From: Apostichopus japonicus
Taxonomy: Eukaryota; Echinodermata; Holothuroidea; Aspidochirotida; Stichopodidae
Length of the DNA: 64,000 nt
Direction of reading: 5' to 3'
NCBI RefSeq assembly: GCF_037975245.1
Contig: NC_092582.1
Location: 18,750,577 to 18,814,576, forward strand
Both the position numbers and the translations under genes were made by a program. The first letter of the stretch is position 1, and the number at the start of each line of letters is the position of its first letter. The notes below the pieces were generated by a model. That model made no database searches. It was not told where the DNA came from and saw nothing but the letters and a program-made list of their open reading frames with translations. Positions 42,013-55,383 of this stretch are shown in pieces.

Positions 42013-43180
42013 GTAGTACTACATATCCTTGTTATAGTATTAACTAGGCCTATCCTTTTTATATGATACTACATATCCTTATTATAATACTACATATACC
42101 AATCCTTATTTATATGATACTACATATCATTATTATGGTACTAAATATCCCTATTATAGTACTACGAATATGGTGCTACACATCCCTACTATATAGTACT
42201 ACAAATCCTTATGGTACAAACACATCCCTGTTTCAGTACTACATATTCTTATTATGGTGCTAAATATCTTTCTTATATGAAACTACATATCCTTAAGTAT
42301 CTCTGTTTTAGTACTACATATTCTTTCTTATTATAGTACCATATATCATTATTATAGTACTACACGTCCTGTTTATAGTACTAACTATCCTTATTATATG
42401 ACAACAGATATCCTTAATGTAGTATTACACATCCCTATAATAGTATACATATTCTTATTATAGTACTTTATCTCCATATTAAAGTACTAAATATCCTTAT
42501 TATATGGTACTACATATCCTTATCATGGTACTACACGTCCCTATTAAAGTACTGCATATCCTTATGATGGTATACTACACATCCCTATGATAGTACTACA
42601 TATTCTTCTTAAAGTACTTTATCTACGTATTAAAGTACTAAATATCCTTATTATATGATACTACATAACCTTACTAAGGTACTAAACATCCCTATTATAG
42701 AACTACATATCATTACTATGGTATTATACATCTCTTATATGGTACTACATATTTTGTATTATTGTACTATATATTCTTATAATAGTACCATATATTCTTA
42801 TCATAGTACTTTATATTCTTATTAATAGTAGCACATAGCCTTATATGATACTACATATCATTATTATGGTACTACACATCCTTATCTAAGTATAACACAT
42901 CACTGTTATAGTACTACATGTCCTTCTTATAGTACAATATATCCTTACTATATGGTACTACATATCCATATCATGGTACTACACATCCTTATAGTACTAC
43001 ACACCTCTATAATAGTACTACACATCCCTATTATAGTATTACACATCCCTGTTATAGTACTACATATCCTTATTATAGTACTATATATCCTTACTATATG
43101 GTACTACATTTCCTTATTATGGTACTACATATCCCTATAACAGTGCAACACATCCTTTTACTAATACTACATAACCCTTC
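42013..43180 (+). repeat. Degenerate ~21-23-bp minisatellite, about 1.17 kb
   Basis: Units of the form TAGTACTACATATCCTTATTA recur some fifty times with substitutions and length changes (TATGGTACTACATATCC, TATAGTACTACACATCCC). The predicted frames through it are repeat artefacts rich in H, I and L. Confidence 0.93.
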
Positions 43181-44241
43181 ATGTACTAGCGCAATATGTT
43201 GTACGGACGTTTCGAATTAATTATTCTTGTCGTGGAAGGATGGAAAATAGTTGGTTATTACTGCAGTAGCCTTAACAATGCAGGCATGACAATAACACAT
43301 ACATCTGAATTCGATCGTTCTATGCAACGTATATGTTATTCATCCGTCGTTTGGCATATAGCCACCTACAGAAACGTGTTGTATGATGCTTAAGCTATAG
43401 GTCGTGATGAATTTGTTTGGTGAAAATTAACAAAATGTACTTCAATTTTGTGAGTGTTTTGTAATATTTTAGTGAATTAAAACCAGCAACATATACTTAG
43501 TATTGACGTGTATATGGATGCATGTCACGTGAAAAATCATTGTTCACCCGTTCGGTTAATGGTATAAGACAATTCATGCAATCAGGTTACTGTTTATATG
43601 ACACAATCACACACTTTGCATGAAGTCGGTTTACAGGGTAAGTATAAGTACTGAATATTGTACAGGTACCCATCTATCTCCAACAAAAGGACTGAATAAG
43701 TAATGTAATTGGCTTGAAGCATCTGTACTTTCGTGTCAATACCGAAAACATGTTAATACCGATCACAGTATGAATAGATTTGACCACTTTACAGATAGGA
43801 CTTGTAATACATAAAGCTCGTGCATTTTGAACGCTGGTGCAGGGAATACACATAATGGCTGCCGCAGTAGAATGCAGCAGCACCCTGTTCTAATTAAGCG
43901 ATTAAATCGCAAGGCAATTTCAACCTAAATTACATATAGTTGCAGCCTGCCGTATTTTGCAAAGTGTATACTATATACTGCTGTTTGTAACAAAACAGTA
44001 GATGATACACTTAGCTATAGAGGTTTTCGCCACTGTACTACAATAATTACACAACACTTATTTCAATGGTGTTATTATGGAGTAATGCCATACTATACAG
44101 TGTGTGCTCAATTTGAGACTAATAAAAACCTAACTATACGTCAGGAACAATTATATGCATTTATGATGTGAGACTTATTTAATGCGTAGATTGTCTCAAT
44201 GTAAATAGGTAATTAATAACTACAGGACGTATGAGGTCTAA

Positions 44242-44571
44242 TGGTGCGCCTAGCGTGTTATAATTCCTGAAATCGACATAATGTGTCAAATAATCAAGTA
44301 CTTTAAACATTGACATTTATGACAGAGTCACCTTCAATGGAAAGTGCGAGAAATTGACAAAAGTTAATCCGAAATATGCCGATAAGTTCTTCCAATCAGA
44401 ACCTTCTAATCTGAATTAATAAGAACACGACAAAACTGTCATTTGTGGAGAGAAATCGTCCGATATCAATTATGCGACCGTTTTGTCCAATGAGAGCACG
44501 AGAAATTGACAAATGTCAATTTAAGTCGATATAATTATGTCGATTCCATGGACTTACGCCAGAGCGCACCA
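44242..44571. mobile_element. MITE-like element with ~50-bp diverged terminal inverted repeats
   Basis: The left end reads TGGTGCGCCTAGCGT with AATCGACATAAT further in. The reverse complement of the right end reads TGGTGCGCTCTGGCGT with AATCGACATAAT further in. The flanks are TAA on the left and TAT on the right, so any target duplication has decayed or is only TA. No coding potential. Confidence 0.6.
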
Positions 44572-45397
44572 TATAAGTCAGGTTCATGGTTCCAGTAGTA
44601 ACAATTATCAATCGCCTTGCCTTGGTTTACCTTTATTTAGTGTTATATTTAGATCTGGTCTAACCTGACCAGAAGGTGGGGCTAAAAAACAAGTTTGTTT
44701 TTGATTTAAAATGGTAAGGTTAATAAAGACACTATACTGAGAATTACTCAGACTGACTATAGGGTAGCAATTGATTTAAATAAGACATCCATGAAGTGAA
44801 CGTACAATGTAGTAATGAATAAATTCATTTCCTTCGATTGTCAAGAAATCGAAATTTTGATCATTCTTTGATATCAAATGTGATTATTCAGGTTTTTGAA
44901 TTTGTAGTGTACACTATCGAATGAACTAAAATGCATCTAAATCACCTCAACACGCTGTCGTTTTCTTTGTTTTACGATCATTTACATAGATCATATTCTA
45001 CATGCTCACTAAAATTAAATGTAGTTTCTTTGTTTATTTGATATATCTACACGGTAGTGCTGGATGGAATTATAGACCACAAAAAGCAAACGTTTGAAAA
45101 CTCAAACAATCCGTGATACTAAAGCGAACGACTAGTACAAACATTCTCAACCAACATTCTGCCTAGAAAAGGTTATCGTTTAATGTTTCAATTAATTGGG
45201 GTTTTTTCCCTCCATCCCTTTGGACTATAATCTGTAGTAATGTTATACTCTCTTGCGGGTATATTTCCAGGAAGTTCAAATACGTATGATGTTTTAACCA
45301 ATCACAATGACGGCAATGATATGGTTTAGGTTTACTTTGCTTATCAAATTGATGTGCACTCCCTACGTTGCAGACATGTTTGAAAAGAGTTTGAGTC

Positions 45398-45427
45398 TGT
45401 CACGAGATCAATTATGATCTCGTGACA
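45398..45427. repeat. Perfect 13-bp hairpin with 4-base loop
   Basis: TGTCACGAGATCA, loop ATTA, then the exact complement TGATCTCGTGACA, followed by a short T-rich stretch. It is a compact stem-loop in non-coding sequence. Confidence 0.9.
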
Positions 45428-45529
45428 ATTTTTGCCTTAAACATTGAGTAAATTGAACATGAGAACATAAGCTATTATCAACATTGTGAACATTTACTAC
45501 CGATATTGAGAACATTTTATCAGTACTGA

Positions 45530-45533
<4 letters not shown>

Positions 45534-45562
<29 letters not shown>

Positions 45563-45573
45563 TAGATAGATAG

Positions 45574-45605
<32 letters not shown>

Positions 45606-45640
45606 TATTATATATATAGATATATATATATATACACACA
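45534..45640. repeat. (TA)n / (TAGA)n microsatellite
   Basis: TA repeats with an internal GATAGATAGATAGATA block. ATGAGAACATAA words repeat on both flanks (45455-45680). Confidence 0.95.
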
Positions 45641-46110
45641 CATTAAACAATGAGAACATAATATAAACAATGAGAACATAATATCGGCAGTGAAAACGTA
45701 TTTATCAGAATTGGGAACATATTAACAGCAGTATTAAAGATAAAACCATGAAGCCGACTGAATTTAAGGACGAATATCAAAGTCATTACGTCATAACCAT
45801 TACAGTCAAGGGGTTGATTAGTAGGAGAATGTTGACAATGTCAATCAACCCCACTTAGATACATGCATGGTTACGGTATATGAAGAAGGTCAATGTTATC
45901 CTTTGTGTGTTTGGTGTAAAGTGCCGATCATTTGACTGAGGAAATCAAGGAATAGAAATTCACGTCGGATGTAGAGTAGTTTTTTTTTTAATCATGAATG
46001 AGTTTCTGCATGTCCCGTTGTATAGTCTTCATGTGTGGAGACAATACAGCCGTCAACCGCCAACGTAATCAATGAGAAGCGATGTGCCCTGAAGTACATA
46101 ATCTGCATAT

Positions 46111-46184
46111 GCTAAAAGCTACAAGTGCTAAAAGCTACAAAAGCTAAAAGCTGCTAAAAGCTACAAAAGCTACAAAGCTACAAC
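46111..46184 (+). repeat. Short tandem repeat of GCTAAAAGCTACAA
   Basis: Five or so imperfect copies of GCTAAAAGCTACAA and shortened forms. Confidence 0.9.
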
Positions 46185-46369
46185 CACTTCATGTTGGACA
46201 TGCTGGGCAAAGTAGATTCGGAGATAAGAAAAAAAAGACAGTGAACCTATAAGAATGAGTCTAAAGTGGTGATGGTTGTACTGTATAGGCATTGTGAGTT
46301 AGCGTTAATGTTAATTTTTTAGTGTTTACGATTACTTTGACCTATTTCATGACCTACTAATATTATTTT

Positions 46370-46402
46370 GGGGGGGGGGGTGAAAGCGGGGGGGGGGGGG
46401 GT
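46370..46402 (+). repeat. Paired G-runs
   Basis: Two runs of about 11 and 13 G separated by TGAAAGC. Similar G or C runs occur at 1727, 3586, 5346, 8823, 10206, 15710, 19740, 29236, 40981, 50451 and 54461. Confidence 0.95.
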
Positions 46403-48328
46403 GTTTAGAGATATACGTAAACCTATGCATCTTTTAAGTTTGTCATTTTAATTTTAAGATATCTGCATTAATAAACATATTTTGATATTATAAATTCTAT
46501 GTAGAGATTCGCCAAAAATGAAATTGGAAACGTTAAGATTACTCTAAATAAAAAGCATCTATGGATTTACCGATATCATTCAAATCAAGAACATATGTTG
46601 TTGTTCCCTCTTAATATTTTGCGCGTATGCTACTTGCATATTCCATATAACATACACTGGAGGGCAAAAGTTCAATACCTGTGAAGCTTCATGTATATAT
46701 ATGTATAGACATAAAAATAGATATAATTATGTGAAGAAGAAAAAACGAACGGTGATTGCGAATGTTTCGTTACAGAAAAAAGTATGTTATGGCAGGTATC
46801 AAGATTATCCTTTTGAGAGGTCATTAATATGCTAGGATTATTTGATGAAATATACAGTACACCGTTGGTTTTATTTGATAGCATATTACTGGAAGAAAAA
46901 AACACCCATTTTGTCTTAAAGTACCAAGCCTTGGGCATCGCTACAGTTTGCTTCAAGAACGTATTAAGCCGTTGCATGCAGCACGTTGTTATTGGAGCAA
47001 TGACCGTTTTGAGGAAAGCTTCAAATTGGTAAAACGTTTTGCTCCCAAATTTTTGAATTCGAATTATATAGAGGGTATTAATAATGTTGTTAATCGTTGT
47101 TTGTTTCACACAGTTAAATACCATCCATTTGAGCAAACCGAAAGCCTCAGTGCAAAATATTTGGGAGTAATCGTTTCCGGAACAAATTTCTGTTACACAG
47201 ATATATTCATATTAAAGTTAATCACAGTTTATAGGTATAAAAAACAAGGGAGATCCTACTTTTGAACGTATCCGGAAACAAATTCTCAATTTCTTCTTCT
47301 ATAATTCTTTTTCTTCATAAAACGGAAGTTTCTATTCAAAAAGTGTTAGTGAGTGGGAGGGATCCGAAAAATCGGAATTGATGTGAGTGAGGTCAGTGAT
47401 GGAAGGTCGCACGTGATCTCAGTTACGCCTCCAGGGCTCGGGGACCTGGCTTTTGTGCCCCCAGCCCCACCCCACCGGATTCAAGTATTCCGTGTGACAT
47501 GATTGGCCAAAGGATTCAAGTCGGTTTAAGACTCATTCGCCATTTTAAAAGCAGTTTATAATTATCCACCCATATATACTCTGTTATGCCATTACGTTAA
47601 CTTTTTATTTTATTTTGTATAATGATTTCGTAAGGGCGTTTGCATAAGCCTATCTACATATACTTGACCAAGTATGTATTACGGTGTTTATAGCGGGAAT
47701 TTCCCGCCATGCATAAATCTGGCCTGCCGCTTTTGGTCTGAGATACAGTCGGTTTCCTTGTCGACGATAGTCTGCGCGCAATATCTACAAAGTAATCAAT
47801 TTGATTGACCTAGTTTCAAAATTCTCGCAGCACCGAGTAAAAAGCTAATTACGTCCCGTGTATATGCCTCGGTCTTCTGTGCGTATATATACTGTATGTT
47901 AGGCTAAATAACATAGACTATATTTCGGACACTTTTGATATACCTTTTTATCTCTTTGGTAAGTTCGTCTGAATAGTTTGATACCGATATCACAATTTTA
48001 ATCTGCAGTTCTCTTTTCTACACGTAACAATATCAAAGTTTGGCATTAGTTCTACAGTTGACGCTATATGTAAGTAATATGCATTTATTTTTATCCCAGC
48101 GTCAGCATTGATTTTATATGGAGAACAAAAAAAGAAACTGTGGAGTGGTGGTTGTACATAATTTAACTCTGCAGCTGCCAATTACCGAAATAACTCAAGA
48201 TACGGCGGAAGTATTTTCAATGATTCGTTCCATTTCCAACTTCCATGCACTATACTTTTTAAATGTAGCTGATATCGTATGTGTATGAGTCAATGACGTT
48301 GATTGAATGTTTCCTGATAAATGCTTTA

Positions 48329-48330
<2 letters not shown>

Positions 48331-48376
<46 letters not shown>

Positions 48377-48377
48377 C
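48331..48377. repeat. (TA)n microsatellite
   Basis: TA repeats with one AAA break. Confidence 0.96.
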
Positions 48378-49110
48378 ACGAGCGACGACCTCACCTGTCT
48401 CCTCACAACATCTGCATACTCTCTCTAACGTGTCTAAAGTGACATGGTAACCTTTTGACACTGACTTTTATTTTGACCTTTCACCTCCGTTAAACCTACT
48501 GTACTTCCTTCTGGCCAGCGGTTCTCCATTGGACCGCGCAAATACGTAACCATGGCTACCGGCGGTCAAGATAAACGCAGCTCTTGACAGCTCTATAGAG
48601 TACACAGCTGAAAACGTTCGGTGGTAACATGAGGGTCATAGGTTGACCAGAGGTGACCGCTCACCATGGAAGGTCAGTGTCAAATGTTACTATAGATCAC
48701 TCTATATACGTTAGAGCAATGACACAGATTTTGCGAGCAGATCGAGGTATAACTAAGCAACGGAAGAAAATATCCACATTGTAGATATACAGTCATATAG
48801 AAAGGTATAACGCAAAATCAATACGTTACGTTATAGCCTAATGAAGAAAACTATGTATAAAGATTATTCGGCTTTAAGTACATGGAGACACCATGCGTTA
48901 ATTAGCTTATAGCTATCTGGAAAACACGAGACAGAAACTAACCAGATTTATATATGACTTAAATTCGTCCTCTTCGTGATATTTTCTACATTTCATATTT
49001 TGTTCAATTGAACCGTCATTTGAAATTTATTAAATTTATTATAGGGATCGAGTTTGAAGTATAGTGACCAATATAAACTGATTAGGAATAATTTAAATTT
49101 CTGGTCAACA

Positions 49111-49354
49111 ACATGACAGTTGGAAAAATTGTATCCATGCAACATTCTGAAAATAATTTAAGTTGATCGCACTCTTGACAGGATAATTCTGATTCCTGAG
49201 TCAAATAATATGACACTATTTCTAATTTTAGGCTTACATTATTACATGATTTGACGAAATTACAAAACTTACAATTAACGAAATATTATTTCTAACTCCT
49301 TATAAAAATCCATAATAAAGTTGAAAATAATTTAAAGCTAACTTTAAAGTTGTC
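49111..49354 (+). repeat. Dispersed repeat, copy 1
   Basis: Begins ACATGACAGTTGGAAAAAT and contains GACAGGATAATTCTGATTCC, TACATGATTTGACGAAATT and TAACTCCTTATAAAAA. The same words in the same order and orientation occur at 62571-62806. Confidence 0.8.
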
Positions 49355-49782
49355 AGTGTAACATAGTAATGGTCAGTCTGGTCACCAACAATTCTGCTGA
49401 CTCCTCCTTACGAATCCATTCACCCAGCGGAAATAATAATTCTAGTTGAAATATTATGATTCTACACCTCCCCTCCCTCCCCACCCCATCAATCAAAAGA
49501 CCCTAGTTACGTCACTGTACTGTATATGCATACAAAAGATGCTAGTTAAATTTGTTTGGCGAACCGTGTAAGTAGGGCTATACATTATAGTGTATAGTGT
49601 ATATCTGTTTGTAAGTATCGTCTGTTACAGGTTTACAGTACACCAACCATGAACAGTGTTATGTTAAACGCAGTAAAAGTCGTTTATCACATAACATTAC
49701 CGCGTTCATTGTGCTGGTAGAAAGGCGTATGTACAGTATGCCTACAGTAGTATGAGATATATGTACGTCTTCCCGGACGATA

Positions 49783-50099
49783 GCATTTTGTTATGTATTG
49801 TGCTCCGTAAGCAATAGTTTACGCATTATGTTATGTATTGTGCTTCGTAAGCAATAGTTTAAGCATTTTGTTATGTATTTTGTTCCGTAAGTTATGTTTG
49901 AGCATTTTGTTATGTATTGTGTTTCGTAAGTAATAGTTGAAGCATTTTGTTATGTATTGTGTTCCGTAAGCAATAGTTTACCCATTTTGTTATGTATTGT
50001 GCTCCGTAAGCAATCGTTTAAGCTTGTTGTTATGTATTGTGTCTCGTAAGTAATGTTTAAGCATTTTGTTATTTATTGTGTTCCGTTATTAAGAGTTTA
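49783..50099 (+). repeat. ~40-bp minisatellite, eight copies
   Basis: The unit GCATTTTGTTATGTATTGTG, then TTCCGTAAGCAATAGTTTAA, repeats eight times with point changes. The last unit is the most diverged. Confidence 0.95.
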
Positions 50100-51052
50100 T
50101 ATTAATCAACTTGTTACTGCACCATCTACAAATGTTCATATCAGTAAGTTCGGATGGCAACTTAAAATATAAACAAAAGAAACAAGCTGGTATTGTAACG
50201 AATTTCACCTCAATCATTGCTCTAGGGGTATTTATCATCAAAATCAATATCATCATATCAATAAGATAAACCCCTTGATTAAAATGGAATGGCCCGACTG
50301 ACACAAACCAGTGACATGAGCCTACTTGGTCCTCTGAAGGTGAAAAACACACAACTTTTCACGTGACAGGGGCTTCGGTATGTTTTCATGATGGGTATTC
50401 CATGTCATATTGTTTGTCAGGTATGACGTCATGACCCCTCCACCTCTCACCCCCCCCCCCCCGGTTGTAGTAAATGAAGCATGAGCTTCTATCGTATCAT
50501 TACAGTTTTCCAAGAAACGTCATACTTTAAAATAGCTGCACCGTCACCGTTTTACCTGGTGCTTACTAATATATTATTGTAAAGTTAAGCCCAAGTGTCT
50601 TCCGGTTTGCTTGTGACAGGTTTTCTGCAGAATTGTGATGGACTTGATTAGCATGTGTCATTTATTTATTTATTTTTTTTTAATGAAATTAATGCTTTGT
50701 AAGTAGTCCCATCAGGACTGTCCAAAAAAAATTGTCAACTCCCTCTTGAGTTCTTCAATATCATGTTCGCGGTAATCAAACGAAGCTGAGTGGATAAAAT
50801 CCAAATTTTAGCAGGCATAACTTCAAAATAATAGCTTTAAATTCTTATGTCTAGCAGGTTTTTATCTTTTTAAATATCGCCGTCATGGGCTTACAGCCAA
50901 TATAACTCCATACCATGATTTTCTCTCTATTAATAAGGTTGGTTTACAGTTTATATTGTATCATTAAAAATATATTTTATTACTCGGGATAGTTTTTCTT
51001 GACAACATTGGCTATGAGATGGAGAATAATATCAGATAATCTTGGCCGAGTA

Positions 51053-51053
<1 letters not shown>

Positions 51054-51092
<39 letters not shown>
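51054..51092. repeat. (TA)n microsatellite
   Basis: Uninterrupted TA repeats, about 310 bp from the 51402 exon donor. Confidence 0.96.
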
Positions 51093-51097
<5 letters not shown>

Positions 51098-51401
51098 CAT
51101 CCAGTAACAAATATTCTCGCCCTCCGAACAGCCACCTCACAGACACCTTACAGTATCCTGTTTCTTATTGCCATTAAAACCCCTGCAAATACGAATATGC
51201 GAGTCGCTCATTATGATTTTTCCCTTTCTTTATAAACAGCCTGTTATCGTACAGTATATAATATATCTCTCTCTCAAACACACGCGCAATTCACTCACTC
51301 GCTCACTCACTCACTGACTGTGTTATATCCATATATATATATATATATATTACATGCGCCTTCAGCAACAATATGGTCTAAATAAAGGTAATTGTACTCA
51401 C

Positions 51402-51621
51402 TCGAGTTCTCGTCTTTCTCGCTGTTGCTTGGTCAGTTTATCAGACGATTTCTTGTACTGTTCGGCGGCTAGGGCCGCATCACGATAGTTCACTTCAACC
51501 CCAAACCGCCGGTCCAGGTAAAGCTCAGATGGTACGTTATTTTCGTCAATCTGGCCCGATGCAACCAAACGTTGAATTTCACGCTGGGTCTCGAGATCTG
51601 GGAAGGAGCCGTCATCGCTAC
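51402..51621 (-). CDS. Unassigned exon: charged, probably helical segment
   Basis: The 220 bases equal two bases, 72 codons and two bases, bounded by acceptor ctctttattag and donor GA|GTGAGT. Base composition is clearly richer in GC than the flanks and the frame is fully open. The peptide includes SDDGSFPDLETQREIQRLV, ASGQIDENNVPSELYLDRRF, GVEVNYRDAALAAEQYKK and ends KQQRERRELE. It is strongly charged and suggests helix or coiled coil towards its end. I do not recognise the family. Entry phase 1 matches the exit phase of the exon at 55998-56177. Exit phase 2 matches the acceptor in front of the Cav2 ATG. It may be a 5' exon of the channel or of an unrelated neighbour gene on the same strand. 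Confidence 0.75.
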
Positions 51622-52352
51622 CTAATAAAGAGGGCGGCAAACGTAAACAAATCAAATTTAAAATCCTTCTTCTCAAGAGAATGGAAAGCTCAGTAGAGTA
51701 TTACATGATTATCTTTTAAATTTTCTATCAATTAATATATGGTCTATATATAAAACCAACCTATCAACATATCACACATTGTTGCACTAGCCTTGAAAAG
51801 GTGCGAGGGGGTGGAGGGGGAGGGGTGACGAAAAGGGGACTTCAAAAGTCACCGAAAAGTTAATCTGGCCCGAGGAAAGAAATATCGACCCACAATCTTG
51901 CACTCATTGAATAAAAATAAATAATTATATACATGGACTGGACACGTGTGGTTGTGGGGGTGTGTGGGGTGGAGGTGGGGTTAGCGAAATGACGCACTGG
52001 GCAAGATCGGGGGTGGGATATGTGCCACCATAATAACTGCATTAAGCTTCTATATCTGTAAGGAATATTCTGTAAGTAATACCCATTGTAAATTATCAAA
52101 AGGCGATCGCACGAGTTTTATCCTCTTTAGAAAGGCCTCTTTTAAAACTTTTACTTATATTAAGTATTAAACGTTCAGAAAAGAAAACACATTGGTATCT
52201 TCGAGTGTATGTGGAAGGGGTACGTATGATACATGTATCTTATTTAACTTTCAAAGGAAATGAACCCTTTAGTTTATAAAGTAGCCAACATTTCTTCTGT
52301 ACAAGGATGGTAATGAATACTTGTTTGCCAATATAGGAAAAGCTAGTTGTAA

Positions 52353-53481
52353 TGCAGGCGTCACACTGTCGCGAAATTGACACCAGATGGCCATACAAAT
52401 ATGGAATTTTGAATTTCGCACAAAGATGCCCCCGAACTTGGTCAACAGCCAATCAACAGCCGAAGCAAATACGATGCCTACAGAAAGTCACACAATGGCA
52501 CCCGAACTACACACGAAGGCAACACGAAGATGTGCATTTCTATTTAAGTAGTTTACGCGCAGGACACACGAAGGCCACGAAGGCCACACGATGGCTATAC
52601 ACGACGACGTATTGATAAGTACATTGTCGAATGCTAGAAAGGCAAATAGCAAGAAATGACAAAGTGAAATAAAATAAGGCTTTTTTATTGTAAGAGGAGG
52701 TGCTGGGCCTGTAAAAGTTGCTCATCATGTTCTCTGAGGTACATCAAAAGAAGCAATGCTGCTGCTTTCTTTTTCCTGGTTGTCTCATCACCAAAGTTTG
52801 CCATTCTGCAGGAACTGAATTGTGGTTAGTTGTGATTGTGATTGTAGCTTTGGGAGTTAAACACGCCTCTACTCTGTAGAGTTGCTTAGGACTGATGAGG
52901 AAGATGCTCTGATGCTGGCCTTTATATGCCCACGTTACCATGACACCTGGGAAACGCTTTAGGTTCTCAAATTCGGCTGTCTTCGCCGACACCGTGGTCC
53001 CATCTCGATGTCATCGTACTATATTACGATGGTTACACGACGGCATTGCGAGGGCTTCACGTAGTCGTGTTGCCTTGCTAAGACAATCGGGCAGCTTCTT
53101 GTTTCCTTCGTATTGTCTTCGTGAGAAAATTGTCTTCGCGAAAATGCCCGATGGCACCGATGATCACACGAATTAAAAACGAAGATTACACGATTTGACA
53201 AGATGCCCTCACGATGGCCTTACGAAGGGCAAAATGGACACACGAATTCAACACGAAAGTGAACCTTCGCAAGGTCTTCCGGCAATTTTTTGGCATGCCA
53301 AAGATTTTGCCACCGCTCACGAAGTTGCTGCCGGAGCCTGAGAAACTCCACAGGCGGTCATACGATGGCTTAAGATGGCCTCACGAATGGCCCGATGGTT
53401 TTTACGATCAGAGCCGAATTTGTAAGTATTCTTTATCGTGTGTCCATCTGGTGTCAACTTCGTGACAGTGTGACGCCAGCA
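52353..53481. mobile_element. Harbinger-like non-autonomous DNA transposon (1,129 bp)
   Basis: The ends are inverted repeats of more than 40 bases: TGCAGGCGTCACACTGTCGC and GAAATTGACACCAGATGG on the left, TGCTGGCGTCACACTGTCAC and GAAGTTGACACCAGATGG on the right (complement). TAA flanks both sides (52350-52352 and 53482-53484), as expected for PIF/Harbinger targets. The subterminal regions carry many CACGAAGGC / CACGATGGC words, in opposite sense towards the two ends. No intact transposase frame was seen. Confidence 0.8.
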
Positions 53482-55383
53482 TAACAGTTAGTTCTCTTGA
53501 TGGACGCCCAACCTTTACTTATCTTTCAAAAGCTTTACTTAAAGCAACCCTTTCAGTCTCGTGTAGGCAAGTTATATATATATATATATATATATTTTAT
53601 TCAATTTAATTGAGATTCACACATAATTAAATTGCAAATGAACCACACTAAAATGGAGGCACTAATAACGAGTAAGAATGAATTTAATTGGATGTCATTT
53701 GACAAGCACTTCGTCATCCGGACACATTCAATAGAATTAATATATCCTCTAACAAAACTGAATATTCCAAAACTGATGTTACAAAAAGTTTTAATAAACA
53801 CATCTGCAAGCAAATTGGAACACTGGAACAACTTTTTTTGCTCTTTCGCATTTTCAAACGGAAAATTTTACAAGATAAACTAAAATGATAGACCTATACA
53901 TCGTTTTGGTATTTTAGTATAAAAAAGCATCGGGAAATTGATTAATACTTTGCAAGTCATATATTGGCCTTACTAGGTGACTTTAAGAATAAGTAATGTT
54001 TCAATAATTATTCCAGGTTTGAAGATGTTCAGCTTTAATGGTGTATGCTCAATCTCTGGGAAGTCTTTCAGGCAAAATTGATGATAAGGGATGATGAGAA
54101 CCCCCCCCCCCCTATATTTGGATTTTATAAATCCTTTAGATGTTATATGGTGCAATATTTATAAGGTTATTTACCAGTACTAGTTGTGTATCTGAGGATG
54201 TAATTATGTCATGGGCATAAAAAAGTGTTGCTAGATTTATTAAGCGACATTAAGCAATATGAAATGTAAAAAATAAAATGGTTTTAAATAAGAATCGTCA
54301 CTATAGGGTCGATCTATTTGGTATAGCCTGTGTAATAACATTATAAATAAGTATTAAAGTATATCGCAGAGTTGTCAGTCTTGCTGTGGTAGAACCAAAC
54401 AAATTACCGATCAAATTGGATACAAGAAACCAAACCAAGGTCTGGGAAACAGTGGGGAGGGGGGGGGGGGAGAGGACCCCCTTTGTCCCCGCCCCGTTAT
54501 CCCGCCCATGCTCAAAGATTTAAAATGATAAGGAAACACAACTTGGACTGGGAGCATTGCGTTTTTTATTTAAGGTTGCTCAAGCAGATTAACATTAATG
54601 TTGTGCCGAAAAATTGTCACCCACTGCAAAACGATAAAACGTAAATACGTTGCAACCGAAAACGTTTTTGGAGCATGCTGGGTGGAATTTCAGAACTGTC
54701 CCTTAAAATTCGACCAAGTTATAGACTTACGTCATTGACACGCAGAACGCATATGTATCACAAACATCCCATTGTGGTTGATTTTGCAACTGTGCAATAC
54801 ATATAAACACCTATTTTTACTTTTACTTTTGTCTAAGTTTTGAATTCGTTCCCACAATTATTCCAATGTATACATCCCCATAGATCTGTAGAACGATATT
54901 AACGATATTCCATGCATACAACATGCTCTAAGCTAATCATGATATTGTATTGGAATAGCGTATATGGATGTTCATAGCTCAACTTCACTTCCCTATAGTT
55001 GCATGCACCACGGAACGGTCTTAGTTAATACATACACCCTGCAGTCTGCAGTTCTATCATGCATATGGATGTCGCTTATAATTGGAACGCAGAGATTAAA
55101 GTACATCTTCTCCAGAAAGCACGATGGACTGCGTACCCGTACTTTTTGGATGAATAGTATACAATATTAAAGACGGAAGGAACGGTATCCGATCAGCAAA
55201 TATCAACTCTGTGCATGTAGGCTAATCATATATGAAGCCGTAATGCTGAATTTCATGTTGAGAATTTTCAATATATGGGTCTATAGATGCATGTTGTCAC
55301 ACAGTAGTTTGCTGTCGTTAAATTGTACAATGATCAGCACTAGAAAACTGACCATGGGAAATTTTATAAGCAAATTCTTATTT

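Noticed and set aside
45786-45852. Hairpin GGGGTTGATT / AATCAACCCC with 22-base loop
   Set aside because: A 10-bp stem of this kind is expected by chance in 64 kb.
46672-47136. 154-codon open frame on the minus strand, overlapped by open frames on the plus strand
   Set aside because: No splice-bounded or conserved segment, AT-rich composition, and several frames open at once because stops are locally sparse. I could not match any family.
48440-48690. Possible inverted repeat around TTTGACACTGACC
   Set aside because: Only about 15 bases match convincingly, with no target duplication; too weak to call.
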